This document shows, in pieces, positions 48,307 through 57,120 of a DNA stretch of 57,897 bases. Positions within the stretch are counted from its first letter, which is position 1. The number at the start of each line of letters is the position of its first letter. The notes below the pieces were generated by a model that saw only the letters and a list, made by a program, of their open reading frames with translations, made no database searches and had not been told where the DNA came from. The stretch covers positions 1 through 57,897 of the forward strand of contig JAKAQB010000016.1 of NCBI GenBank assembly GCA_021811865.1, in the 5' to 3' direction. This DNA comes from Actinomycetes bacterium (GTDB taxonomy: Bacteria > Actinomycetota > Acidimicrobiia > Acidimicrobiales > Palsa-688). Both the position numbers and the translations under genes were made by a program.

Positions 48307-49005
48307 GTGGCCGCGCCCCGATGGCTCGCCGTACCGGCCGCTGCCGCGCTGGCGGTGTGCCTGTCCGCCTGTGGGGGTCCGGGCAGCTCCGCCCGGCCGA
48401 GCGCGGCAGCGTTGCTCGGCAAGGCACGCGCCACGTTGGACAAGGCGACGGCCGTGCACTTCACCCTGACCAGCAGCGGCGTCTCGGGGTCGGGCGTCGA
48501 CCTCGTCGGGGGTAGCGGGGACATCGTGCGCCCGGCCTCACTCCGCGGCACCTTCTCGGTCAGCACCTCCGGGGTGCAGGTCTCGGTCAAGGTGATCTCC
48601 GTGGGGGATCGCTTCTGGGCGGTCCTCCCGTTCGGCTCCAAGTACACAGCGGTCAAGCCGTCGCAGTTCGGGCTCACGAACCCGGCGACCCTGCTCTCGC
48701 CCACGACCGGGGTGAGTGGCCTGCTGACCGACATGTCGCCCCACGCCCATTACGAGCCGAGCACCCGCCTCCAAGGCGAGCTGCTCGACGTCGTGGCCGG
48801 GACGGTGCCCGGCAGCAAGGTGCCCGTGCTCCCCGACGCCGACCCCGGCAAGCCCGTGGCGTTGACGGTGTCGATCGACCCGTCCACCCATCAGGTCCGC
48901 CGGGTCGAGCTGCGGGGGCCGTTCATCTCGGCGAGAGCCACCGCCACCTACACGGTCACGCTGACCGCCTACGGGGAGCACGTGACGGTCACCCCACCGA
49001 GCTGA
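48307..49005 (+). CDS. LppX/LprG-family lipoprotein
   Basis: 232-residue exported lipoprotein. Signal peptide with lipobox LSAC (residues ~20-23), then an LppX_LprAFG half-barrel domain (LLGKARATLDKATAVHFTLTSS ... DRFWAVLPFGSKYTAV ... VTLTAYGEHVTVTPP). Mycobacterial LprG binds triacylated lipids and works with the exporter P55. Here an MFS gene follows 3 bases after, which supports the same partnership. Start GTG 48307. Confidence 0.85.
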   Translation: MAAPRWLAVPAAAALAVCLSACGGPGSSARPSAAALLGKARATLDKATAVHFTLTSSGVSGSGVDLVGGSGDIVRPASLRGTFSVSTSGVQVSVKVISVGDRFWAVLPFGSKYTAVKPSQFGLTNPATLLSPTTGVSGLLTDMSPHAHYEPSTRLQGELLDVVAGTVPGSKVPVLPDADPGKPVALTVSIDPSTHQVRRVELRGPFISARATATYTVTLTAYGEHVTVTPPS

Positions 49006-49008
49006 GCG

Positions 49009-50802
49009 GTGACGACCGTCCCGCTCCCGGCGGGGGCGCGTCGGCGGCTGGCGTTCGCGGCGGCCGGGGTGCTCGTCGCTGCGGCGGACACCTACGTGGT
49101 GGTGGTGGCGCTCCCGTCGATCATGGACGGGCTCGGGATCGGCATCGACCACATCCAGCGGGCAACGCCGGTCGTGAGCGGCTACCTGCTCGGCTACGTC
49201 GCCGTCCTACCACTGCTCGGGCGCCTCTCCGACCAGATCGGACGCCGGCCGGTGCTCGTCGGCTGCCTTGCCGCCTTCGCCGCCGGGTCGGTGGTCACCG
49301 CCACCGCCCGCAGCCTGGCGCTGCTCGTCGCCGGCCGGGCCATCGCCGGCCTGGGCGGCGGCGGCCTGGTCCCCGTGACCCTGGCGATGGTGGCCGACTC
49401 GTGGGCGCCCGACCAGCGAGGGTTCCCCCTCGGCGTGGTCGCCGGAGTGCAGGAGCTCGGTGCGGTCCTCGGCCCGCTGTACGGCGCGGCTGTGGTAGCC
49501 CTCGCCGGCTGGCGGTGGATCTTCTGGCTGAACCTCCCGTTGTGCGCCATCGTCATCGTCGGCTACGGGAGGGGCGGGCGCCGCTCGGTGAGGACCTCCC
49601 GGCAACGCCCGGACGTGGTCGGCGCCCTGCTGGCCCTTGTCGCTGTGGCGGCCCTCGTCCTGGCGCTGGCCGCCCCCGCCGGCCTCGCCGACGGGGTGAC
49701 GACAGGCGAGCTCTACGTCCCGGAGGTCCCCGCCGGCCCCTGGTCCGTGCTGTTCACGCCGATCGGGCTCATCGGCCTGGGTGCGCTCGCCGCCTTCGTC
49801 GCCTGGGAGGCGGCCGTCGAGCGCCCCGTGCGACCGCTCCTACCCCTTCGCCGCGTCCCCGCCGCACTGCGCGCCGCCGACCTCCCGGGGGCGATGCTGC
49901 TCGCCGGCGCGCTCGGCTGCGTGGTGATCGCCTTCTCCACCACCGACGCCAGCCGCCAGGTCGTGGCTTCGAGTGCCCCCGTGCTCGGGCCCGTCGCCGT
50001 TGCCTGCGGCGCTGCCCTGGCGTGGAGGCAGCGTCACGCCTCCGTGCCGCTGCTCGACCGCGCCGCCATGCGTCCCCGCCCGTCGTGGGGTGCATCCGCC
50101 GTCAACCTGGCTGCGGGCGCCGCGCTCATGGCCGCCCTCGTCGACGTGCCGTTCTTCGCCCGCGCCACTGCCGACCCCAACTCACAACTCGGCGCCGCCC
50201 TGGTGCTGCTGCGGTTCCTCGTCGCCGTGCCGGTCGGGGCGGTCCTCGGTGGGGCCCTGGCCCACCGACCCGGCCACGAGCACTACATCGCGGCCGCCGG
50301 CATGGCCGTCGCTGCCGGCGCCTTCGTGACCATGTCCGGCTGGCCGGCCACGGCGCTGACCAGGGGGATCGCCGTCAGCGACGCCGAGCTGGTCGCCGCT
50401 GGGTTGGGCTTCGGGTTGGCGATCGCGCCGACCAACGCGGCAGTGCTCGCAGCTGTCCCCAGCCAGCTCCACGGTCTGGCAACGAGCCTGGTCGTCGTCG
50501 CCCGCACCATCGGGATGCTCGTCGGCATCTCAGCACTCACCGCCGTGGCCCTGCACCGGTTCTACCGGGCAGCCGCCCGCATCCCCTCGCCGACGGTGCT
50601 CTGCCCCTCCGACGCGGTCGCCTGCCCCGCCTACCAGCGTCTGGAGACCGACGCCTTGCTGCGGGAGCTGCACACCGTCTTCGCCGGGGCCGCCGTGTGC
50701 GCCGGGCTGGCGGCAGTCCTCGCTGTGGTCCTGCTCCGACCACCGCGCCGCCAGCGCCAGGTGGAGCGATCACGACATCCCACTCCTCGACGAGGCCGCT
50801 AG
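49009..50802 (+). CDS. MFS exporter (DHA2, P55-like)
   Basis: 597-residue, 14-helix drug:H+ antiporter-family protein. Loop motif A is GRLSDQIGRRPVLVG after TM2; motif C-like GVVAGVQELGAVLGPLYG lies in TM5. A ~60-residue periplasmic/loop insertion around 545-570 contains two Cys. Immediately follows the LprG-like lipoprotein gene, as the P55 exporter follows lprG in mycobacteria, so lipid or envelope-component export is the likely job. GTG 49009. Confidence 0.88.
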   Translation: MTTVPLPAGARRRLAFAAAGVLVAAADTYVVVVALPSIMDGLGIGIDHIQRATPVVSGYLLGYVAVLPLLGRLSDQIGRRPVLVGCLAAFAAGSVVTATARSLALLVAGRAIAGLGGGGLVPVTLAMVADSWAPDQRGFPLGVVAGVQELGAVLGPLYGAAVVALAGWRWIFWLNLPLCAIVIVGYGRGGRRSVRTSRQRPDVVGALLALVAVAALVLALAAPAGLADGVTTGELYVPEVPAGPWSVLFTPIGLIGLGALAAFVAWEAAVERPVRPLLPLRRVPAALRAADLPGAMLLAGALGCVVIAFSTTDASRQVVASSAPVLGPVAVACGAALAWRQRHASVPLLDRAAMRPRPSWGASAVNLAAGAALMAALVDVPFFARATADPNSQLGAALVLLRFLVAVPVGAVLGGALAHRPGHEHYIAAAGMAVAAGAFVTMSGWPATALTRGIAVSDAELVAAGLGFGLAIAPTNAAVLAAVPSQLHGLATSLVVVARTIGMLVGISALTAVALHRFYRAAARIPSPTVLCPSDAVACPAYQRLETDALLRELHTVFAGAAVCAGLAAVLAVVLLRPPRRQRQVERSRHPTPRRGR

Positions 50803-50808
50803 CCGGTC

Positions 50809-51594
50809 TCAGTGCTGGTGGTGGGCGCACCACCAGGTGGTACGGCCGCCGACGGTCGCCCGGACGAGGACCGTGCCGTCCCTCGGGCAGTGCCCGCCCC
50901 GGCGGCGCTCGGGGTTGAGATCGCCGGTGTGGGCGCCACCGCGCCGCACCAGCAGCCGGAGGGACGAACGCAGTGACCGGTGCAAGACGCGGACCTCCCG
51001 CGCGTCGAGGGAGGCCGACGGGCGGACCGGCGAGAGCCCCGCCCGCCAGAGCACCTCGTCGGCGATGAGGTTGCCGACCCCGGCGATCCGATGCTGGTCC
51101 ATGAGACGAGCCTTGAGGGCCACCGCCGAACCGGCCAGGGCGCCGGCCAGCTGGCGTTCGGTGATGGTCAGCGCATCCGCCCCGAGGCGCCCCTCGTCCG
51201 GGTCGAGCTCGACGCCACCGAGGCGGCGAGGATCCTGCAGGCGGAGGTGCCCCCCATCGGCGAAGCTGAGGGCGAACCGGTCCCAGCGTCGCTCGACGGC
51301 GGACGGGGCGTGCTGGAGCGCCCCGACCCCGTCGACGTCGTCGACGAGCAGCCGCCCGGTCATCCCGAAACGCAGCCCGAGCGACGGGGCTCCCCCGTCG
51401 GCGTCGAGGACGAGGAGCTTGCCGTGCCGCCGGGCGGCGGTGAACTGCCGACCGCAGAGGGCGGCGGTGACGGTGCCGGCGTCGAGGCCACGCTTCAGGA
51501 TCCAAGCGTCGTGGGCGTCGACGGCGACGACCGGCCGGGCCAGCGCCCGCTCCGCCAGCTCCCGGTAGCGCTCCAGCTCGGGCAGCTCCGGCAC
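50809..51594 (-). CDS. Fpg/Nei-family DNA glycosylase with variant zinc finger
   Basis: 261-residue base-excision repair enzyme. N-terminal catalytic Pro2-Glu3 (MPELPELERY), the Lys in RRHGKLLVLD and the helix-two-turn-helix KARLMDQHRIAGVGNLIADEVLWRAG are intact. The C-terminal zinc finger, normally C4, reads HCPRDGT ... WWCAHHQH, leaving only two Cys with Asp and His as possible substitutes. Likely Nei-like in actinobacteria. Start GTG 51594; convergent with the MFS gene. Confidence 0.88.
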   Translation of the reverse strand: MPELPELERYRELAERALARPVVAVDAHDAWILKRGLDAGTVTAALCGRQFTAARRHGKLLVLDADGGAPSLGLRFGMTGRLLVDDVDGVGALQHAPSAVERRWDRFALSFADGGHLRLQDPRRLGGVELDPDEGRLGADALTITERQLAGALAGSAVALKARLMDQHRIAGVGNLIADEVLWRAGLSPVRPSASLDAREVRVLHRSLRSSLRLLVRRGGAHTGDLNPERRRGGHCPRDGTVLVRATVGGRTTWWCAHHQH

Positions 51595-51760
51595 GGCGGG
51601 GCACGCTACCGCACGGGTTACGGCGGCGCCGGCGGTGGCGCAGCGTGCAAAGCGGGCGCTTCCGTGGGTGAGCCCAACGCTGCGGGCGGGTAAGGGTGAC
51701 ATGGGCTGCCGGCGTGGCCGGCCAGGCATGGGGACGTGATCGCCCACGACCGACAGACGA

Positions 51761-52579
51761 GTGGATGCAGCGCTGGCCGTGCTCGCGGGGACCCCGCTCG
51801 GGCAAGTCGCCGACGATACGGGTGTCGAGCCCGAGCTGGTCCAGCGGTGGGTGCACCTGTTCGTCGAGGGCGGCAAGCTGCGCCTGGACGGTCGCATGGA
51901 CCCGTCCTCCTACGAGGCCCGTGACCGGTTCCTGACCCTGATCGCCCACGAGTTCCGTACGCCGCTCACCATCATCGCCGGCTGGGTGGAGACGCTGCGG
52001 GCCGGCGGCCTGCCGCCCCAGGTCACCGAGACGGCCCTGTCGGCCATCGCCCGCCAGGTCGCCTACCTCCAGCGAATCGCCCGCGACGCCCTCGACGCCG
52101 GCGCGGTCGCGCGGGGCCAGCTCCGGCTCGTCGTCGGTCGTCTCGACCTTCGTGCCCTCGTCGCCGCCGTCGTCGGCTCCATGCAGGATGCCGCCTGCTT
52201 CGACGGCGGCGGTCCGGTGACCGTCGTCGGCGACGCCGCCCGCCTCGAGCAGGTCGCGGCCGAGGTCGTGGCCCACGCCCGCCGCCTGGCCGGAGAGGGT
52301 CCCGTCCGCATCACCGTCCGATCCGACGCGGTCATGGCAACCGTCGAGGCGGCCGCCGCCGGGAGCCGGCTGAGCTTCGCCGACGCCGCCGTGCTGTTCG
52401 AGCCGTTCGAGCGGAGCGACACCTCCATCGGGACCGGGCTCGGCCTGTTCCTGTGCCGGGCGCTGCTCAGCGCCCACGGCGGCGAGATCGGTGTGCGATC
52501 CGACGACCAGGCCACCGTCTTCTGGTTCCGGGTGCCGGTCCTCGGCCCGAGCGACGGGCCCCTCGTCGAGCGGGCCTAA
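51761..52579 (+). CDS. histidine kinase with degenerate ATP-binding domain
   Basis: 272-residue soluble kinase-like protein. Residues ~5-40 form a helix-turn-helix-like segment (TPLGQVADDTGVEPELVQRW). HisKA follows with His63 in IAHEFRTPLTIIAGW. In the HATPase part the Asn of the N box is missing (EQVAAEVVAHARRL) and the DxGxG box is absent; only the F box (FEPFERSD) and GTGLGLFLCRA survive. It may act as a phosphotransfer or regulatory partner rather than an autokinase. No sensor domain and no response regulator next to it. GTG 51761; 4-base convergent overlap with udg. Confidence 0.75.
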   Translation: MDAALAVLAGTPLGQVADDTGVEPELVQRWVHLFVEGGKLRLDGRMDPSSYEARDRFLTLIAHEFRTPLTIIAGWVETLRAGGLPPQVTETALSAIARQVAYLQRIARDALDAGAVARGQLRLVVGRLDLRALVAAVVGSMQDAACFDGGGPVTVVGDAARLEQVAAEVVAHARRLAGEGPVRITVRSDAVMATVEAAAAGSRLSFADAAVLFEPFERSDTSIGTGLGLFLCRALLSAHGGEIGVRSDDQATVFWFRVPVLGPSDGPLVERA

Positions 52580-53235
52580 CGCCCGGCGAGTCGCGCCGCG
52601 CGCGACAACACGGCGTCGAGCATGGATGGCGTCAGCCGGCCGGTGAAGGTGTTCTGCTGGCTGGGGTGGTAGGAGCCGAGGATCCGCCGCCGGCCCGCGA
52701 CCTCGGCGCCGTGGCCGAAGGTGGGGCGGGGCCGCACGCCTTCGATCCTGCAGCACACATCCCAGGCGAACCTGCCGAGCGCCACGAGCACGTCGACATC
52801 AGCCAGCAGTCCGAGCTCCCGCCCGAGATAGGGCACGCAGCGGTCGCGCTCCTCCGCCGTCGGCTTGTTGGCCGGCGGGGCGCAGCGCACCGCGGCGGTG
52901 ATCCACGCCCCCTCGAGGCGCAGGCCGTCGCCTCGGTGGGCGCTCGTCGGCTGGTTGGCGAAACCCGTGCGGAACAAAGCGGCGAACAACCAGTCGCCAC
53001 TGCGGTCCCCCGTGAACACCCGCCCGGTGCGGTTGCCGCCGTGCGCTGCCGGCGCCAGCCCGACGACCGCCACACGCGCGCCCGGGTCACCGAAGCCGGG
53101 AACCGGCCGGCCCCAGTACTCCTCCTCCCGGAACACCGCCCGCCGGGTCGCGGCCACCTCCTCCCTCCAGGCGACGAGCCGAGGGCACTTGCGGCAGCGG
53201 GTGATCTCCTCCTCCAGCGCTTCGAGCGGGGCCAC
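52576..53235 (-). CDS. udgB: uracil-DNA glycosylase family 5 (Fe-S)
   Basis: 219-residue iron-sulfur uracil-DNA glycosylase. Cys14 and Cys17 (CRKCPRLV) with later Cys in VRCAPP and DRCVPYL would bind the 4Fe-4S cluster. The active-site loop VVGLAPAAHGGNRTGRVFTG is the family 5 (UdgB) version, and GSYHPSQQNTFTGRLT is the second motif. Removes uracil and other deaminated bases. Start GTG 53235; the longer frame upstream is antisense to the next gene. Confidence 0.88.
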   Translation of the reverse strand: MAPLEALEEEITRCRKCPRLVAWREEVAATRRAVFREEEYWGRPVPGFGDPGARVAVVGLAPAAHGGNRTGRVFTGDRSGDWLFAALFRTGFANQPTSAHRGDGLRLEGAWITAAVRCAPPANKPTAEERDRCVPYLGRELGLLADVDVLVALGRFAWDVCCRIEGVRPRPTFGHGAEVAGRRRILGSYHPSQQNTFTGRLTPSMLDAVLSRAARLAGR

Positions 53236-53277
53236 CCGCTCGACAGTAGGCCGGTGGGCGGTAGGTTGGCGTCCCGC

Positions 53278-54027
53278 ATGCCGACCCCCCGGCCCAAGCC
53301 ACCCCCGCCCACGCTGGTCCTGCTGGTCCGCCACGCAGTGACGCCCACGACGGGCCAGGTGCTCCCCGGGCGGGCCAAGGGGCTCCACCTGGCCGACACC
53401 GGGCGGGCGCAGGCGGAGACCGCCGCCGCCCGCATCGCCGAGTGGCTCGAGGTCGTCACCGCCTCAGCCGCCAGGCCGCGAGTGAACGCCGGCGACCACC
53501 CCAGCGCGGCGCGGCGCCCTGCGAGCCGCCGGCGCGGTCCGCAGCGCCCTCGGGTCGCAGCGGTGTACGCCTCGCCGCTCGAGCGCACCCGGGAGACCGC
53601 CGCACCGATCGCCCGCGCCCTCGGCCTCAGCGTCGTGCCCGAGCGGGGACTGCTCGAGTGCGACTTCGGTGCCTGGACCGGATCGGCGTTGAAGGACCTC
53701 TCGAAGCTGCCCGAGTGGACGGCGGTGCAGCGCTACCCGAGCGGCTTCACCTTCCCCGGCGGCGAGTCCTTCGCCGGCATGCAGGCGCGCATGATCGAGA
53801 CCGTCAACGGGCTGTGCCAGCGCCACCACGGTGAGGCGGTCGTCGCCGTCTCGCATGCCGATCCGATCAAGGCGCTCGTCGCCGACGCGTTGGGTGCACA
53901 CCTCGACCTGTTCCAGCGGATCGTCGTGTCACCGTGCTCTGTCACGGCGATCAGCTACGCCACGGCGGGGCCGACCGTCCTCGCCGTCAACTCGACCGGC
54001 TCGCTCGGCGAGCTCCGGCCGTCGTGA
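53278..54027 (+). CDS. histidine phosphatase (MSMEG_4193 type)
   Basis: 249-residue phosphoglycerate-mutase-like protein. Catalytic RHAVT in LVLLVRHAVTPTTG (residues ~14-27), YASPLERTRETA, the acidic ERGLLECDFGAWTG and the second His in VAVSHADPIKALVAD. An Arg/Pro-rich insertion at ~65-90 is unusual. First gene of the three-gene cassette with DUF3090 and SCO1664, joined by a GTGA overlap. Substrate unknown. Confidence 0.88.
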   Translation: MPTPRPKPPPPTLVLLVRHAVTPTTGQVLPGRAKGLHLADTGRAQAETAAARIAEWLEVVTASAARPRVNAGDHPSAARRPASRRRGPQRPRVAAVYASPLERTRETAAPIARALGLSVVPERGLLECDFGAWTGSALKDLSKLPEWTAVQRYPSGFTFPGGESFAGMQARMIETVNGLCQRHHGEAVVAVSHADPIKALVADALGAHLDLFQRIVVSPCSVTAISYATAGPTVLAVNSTGSLGELRPS

Positions 54028-54521
54028 GCGAGTCCTTCGACGTCCACGACGGCGGGAGGGTGACCGTCGGCACCGTCGGCGAGCCCGGCCGGCGCACCTT
54101 CTACCTCCAGGTCGCTGACGCCTCGCGGACGTTGACGCTCAAGGTCGAGAAGCAGCAGGTGGCCGTGCTGGCCCGGGCGCTGGCCGATCTCCTGTCCGAC
54201 CTTCCCGCCCCGGGGGCCGTCCCGCCGGCGACCGGGCTGGCCGAGCCGGCGGAAGCGGCGTGGACGGTGGGCGGCATGCAGCTGTCCTACGACCACGACC
54301 TCGACCGGGTCCTGGTTGTCGCCGAGGAGCTCGTGGACGACGACGAACCGGGCGCCGTCGCGGCGGTGCGCATCACCCGGGAACAAGCCGCATCCCTCAT
54401 CCAGCGAGGCGAGGAGCTGGTCGAGGCGGGGCGCCCGCCATGCCCCTGGTGCGGCTTCCCGCTCGACCCGGCGGGACACTCATGCCCTCGGACGAACGGC
54501 CACCGATCCCCGACGCTCTGA
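54024..54521 (+). CDS. DUF3090 protein (SCO1662 family)
   Basis: 165-residue soluble protein conserved in Actinobacteria. FDVHDGGRVTVGTVGEPGRR and FYLQVADASRTLTLKVEKQQ at the N terminus, the WTVGGMQLSYDHDLDRVLVV middle and a C-terminal Cys pair plus Cys (PCPWCGFPLDPAGHSCPR), a likely zinc site. No known activity. Start GTG 54024 overlaps the phosphatase stop; its 3' end overlaps the next gene by 40 bases. Confidence 0.88.
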   Translation: MSESFDVHDGGRVTVGTVGEPGRRTFYLQVADASRTLTLKVEKQQVAVLARALADLLSDLPAPGAVPPATGLAEPAEAAWTVGGMQLSYDHDLDRVLVVAEELVDDDEPGAVAAVRITREQAASLIQRGEELVEAGRPPCPWCGFPLDPAGHSCPRTNGHRSPTL

Positions 54522-55216
54522 CCGTGCTGGCCTGCGGACGGCTCGAGATCGAGGGTCGCATGCCGTGGAGCAGCAACGGCACGTTCCTCTGCTCTGTCGG
54601 CACCGTGGCCGGCGACGGCACTCCGGAGCTGGCCGCCATCTACAAGCCGCTGCGCGCTGAGCGGCCGTTGTGGGACTTCCCCGGCGGCATCTACCGGCGG
54701 GAGATAGCAGCCTTCGAGCTGTCGGAGCAGCTCGGGTGGAGGCTGGTCCCGGAGACAGTCGAGCGGCCGGATGCGCCCCTCGGCGTCGGTTCCCTGCAGC
54801 GCTTCGTCCGGGCTGACTTCGAGCAGCACTACTTCACGCTCCTGGAGGACGAGCGGTACCACGGGGCGCTGCGGCGGATGGCGGTGTTCGACGTGGTGGC
54901 CAACAACGCCGACCGCAAGGGCGGGCACTGCCTGGTCGACGCCGGCGGGCACGTGTGGGGCATCGACCATGGTCTGTGCTTCCACGAGCACCCCAAGTTG
55001 CGGACGGTGATCTGGGACTGGGCGGGCGAGGCGATCGCCGACGACGTCCTCGACGACCTGGCTGCCTTCGTGGCGAGCGGACCTTCCGACGCGCTCGGCC
55101 GATGGCTGAGCGCGTCGGAGACCGATGCGGCCATGGCGCGCGCCGACCGGCTGCTCCGGCGGCGGCGCCTGCCCGAGCCGCAGACCGAGCGGCCGTACCC
55201 GTGGCCGCTCGTGTGA
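54482..55216 (+). CDS. SCO1664-family protein (PI3/4-kinase-like fold)
   Basis: 244-residue protein. Motifs resemble the protein/lipid-kinase-like branch containing HipA and PI4K: YKPLRAERPLWDFPGG (nucleotide Lys), RRMAVFDVVANNADRKGGH (catalytic Asp/Asn) and VWGIDHGLCFHEHPKLRTV (metal-binding Asp), so ATP binding and phosphotransfer are plausible. Target unknown. Start ATG 54482, 40 bases inside the DUF3090 gene, an unusually long overlap that indicates tight coupling. Confidence 0.88.
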   Translation: MPSDERPPIPDALTVLACGRLEIEGRMPWSSNGTFLCSVGTVAGDGTPELAAIYKPLRAERPLWDFPGGIYRREIAAFELSEQLGWRLVPETVERPDAPLGVGSLQRFVRADFEQHYFTLLEDERYHGALRRMAVFDVVANNADRKGGHCLVDAGGHVWGIDHGLCFHEHPKLRTVIWDWAGEAIADDVLDDLAAFVASGPSDALGRWLSASETDAAMARADRLLRRRRLPEPQTERPYPWPLV

Positions 55217-55220
55217 CCGG

Positions 55221-56180
55221 CTAGGACCGGGCCCGCAACGCCTCGATCAGCTTGGGCAGCACCTTGTTGACGTCGCCGACGACGCCGAGGTCGGCGATCG
55301 AGAAGATCGGGGCCTCCTGGTCCTTGTTGATGGCGATGATGTTGCTGGCGCCCTTCATGCCGACCATGTGCTGAGTCGCGCCGGAGATGCCCGCAGCGAT
55401 GTACACCGCGGGCTTGACGGTCTTGCCCGTCTGGCCCACCTGGTGCGAGTAGGGCACCCAACCGGCGTCCACGATGGCACGACTCGCCCCGGCCGCCCCA
55501 CCGAGGAGCTTTGCGAGCTCCTCGATCATACGGTAGGCATCCGCCTGGCCCAGGCCGCGGCCGCCGGAGACCACCACGGCGGCCTCGTCGAGCTTGGGTC
55601 CCTCGCGTTCCTCCACGTGGCGGTCGACGACTCTCACCGCGTTGGTCGCCCCCAGTTGGGGGACTTCCCACACGTCGACGATGGCAGCCGCCCCCCCGGA
55701 CTCCTCGGCGGCAAACGACTTCGTCCGCACCACGAAGATCCCAGGGCCATCACCACTGAAGCGGGCGGTGAGGATCTCGGCTCCCCCGAATATGGGGTGT
55801 TGGGTCTGCAGCCCGCCGGCGTCGGTCAGCCCCACGACATTGGTCAGCACCGGGCGATCGATCAGCGCCGACAGGCGCCCGGCGATGTCCCGCCCGTCGT
55901 AGTTGTGGGGCACGAGGACGGCGCCAGGCGCGTCGCCGGCCCCTACGCGTGCCGCCATCGCCGCCGCCACCGCTGGCCCCGGTAGCCCCCCTCCGAGATC
56001 CCCAACCGTATGGAGCAGGGCAGCGCCGTAGGAGCCGGCCTCGGCTGCCAGTTGGGCGCCATCGCCCCAGGTGACGCCCTCGACCCGATCGGCGAGGTCT
56101 TTCGACTTGGTCAACAACTCCAGCGAGAGAGGGGCAACCCGCTCGCCGGCGCGGTCGACGACGACCCAGATCCTGTCCAC
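55221..56180 (-). CDS. etfA: electron transfer flavoprotein alpha subunit
   Basis: 319-residue FAD-binding subunit. The C-terminal FAD domain carries VGQTGKTVKPAVYIAAGISG, MVGMKGASNIIAINKDQEAP and FSIADLGVVGDVNKVLP. The N-terminal domain pairs with EtfB. Shuttles electrons from acyl-CoA dehydrogenases to quinone. GTG 56180 shares one base with the etfB stop. Confidence 0.96.
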   Translation of the reverse strand: MDRIWVVVDRAGERVAPLSLELLTKSKDLADRVEGVTWGDGAQLAAEAGSYGAALLHTVGDLGGGLPGPAVAAAMAARVGAGDAPGAVLVPHNYDGRDIAGRLSALIDRPVLTNVVGLTDAGGLQTQHPIFGGAEILTARFSGDGPGIFVVRTKSFAAEESGGAAAIVDVWEVPQLGATNAVRVVDRHVEEREGPKLDEAAVVVSGGRGLGQADAYRMIEELAKLLGGAAGASRAIVDAGWVPYSHQVGQTGKTVKPAVYIAAGISGATQHMVGMKGASNIIAINKDQEAPIFSIADLGVVGDVNKVLPKLIEALRARS

Positions 56181-56956
56181 TAGATCACCTTCAGCTGCTC
56201 GAGGAAGGCCACGATCCGCTCATGGGCATCGCCGTCGTCCACCACGATCTCGCCCCCCGCGCGGGCCTCGGCGGCCACCACCGAAACCACCTCCTGGCGG
56301 GCGCCCGCCCATCCCACCGTCGACGGGTCGATGCCGAGGTCGGCCAGCGAGAGCTGCTCGATCGGCTTGTTCTTGGCCGCCATGATCCCCTTGAACGACG
56401 GGTACCTGGGCTCCACCACCCCCGCTGTCACCGTCACCACCGCCGGCAGGGGGGCCTCCACCTCGTCGTAGCCGGACTCGGTCTGGCGGTCGGCCCTCAC
56501 CTTGCCGTCCGCGACGGTGAGCCTCTTGGCGAAGGTGACCGAGGGAAGGCCGAGCAACTGGGCGAGCTGCACGGGCAGCGTCCCCGTGTAGCCGTCCGTC
56601 GACTCGGTAGCGGCGATGATCAGGTCCGGCTCGGCACGGCGGATCGCGGCGGCCAGCACCTTCGCCGTCGACAGCGCGTCCGAGCCGACCAGTGCTTCGT
56701 CAGAGACGAGGATCGCCTTCGCCGCTCCCATCGCGAGCGCCGTCCGCAACCCCGAAGTCTCGGCGTGGGGTGCCATCGACACCAGTGTCACCTCACCCCC
56801 CGCCGCCTCGACGAGCTGGAGACCCAGCTCCACGCCGTAGGCGTCGGAGTCGTCCAGCATCAGCTTCCCCTCCCGCACGAGGGTGTGCGTGTCGGGCGAC
56901 AGCTGGCCTGGGTTGGCCGGGTCGGGGATCTGCTTGGCGCAGACGACGACGTTCAT
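56180..56956 (-). CDS. etfB: electron transfer flavoprotein beta subunit
   Basis: 258-residue AMP-binding subunit. MNVVVCAKQIPDPA start, DSDAYGVELGLQLVEAAGGE, and the ETF-beta signature region AAKNKPIEQLSLADLGID. Forms the heterodimer with EtfA. ATG 56956; the gap to the divergent anti-sigma gene is 164 bases. Confidence 0.96.
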   Translation of the reverse strand: MNVVVCAKQIPDPANPGQLSPDTHTLVREGKLMLDDSDAYGVELGLQLVEAAGGEVTLVSMAPHAETSGLRTALAMGAAKAILVSDEALVGSDALSTAKVLAAAIRRAEPDLIIAATESTDGYTGTLPVQLAQLLGLPSVTFAKRLTVADGKVRADRQTESGYDEVEAPLPAVVTVTAGVVEPRYPSFKGIMAAKNKPIEQLSLADLGIDPSTVGWAGARQEVVSVVAAEARAGGEIVVDDGDAHERIVAFLEQLKVI

Positions 56957-57120
56957 GCCGCGTAGTCTCCCGTACGTCGGTGACCTTTCACCACTTGACG
57001 CCTCTCGGCGCGCCGCCCGCGTCCCTCACGCCCGCGCCACGCTCGCCCCGTGACGTCCGCCCCGTGACGTCCGAGCCGATTGCGGGTAGCCAGCCCCACA
57101 CCAACCCGAAGGAGGAGCCG

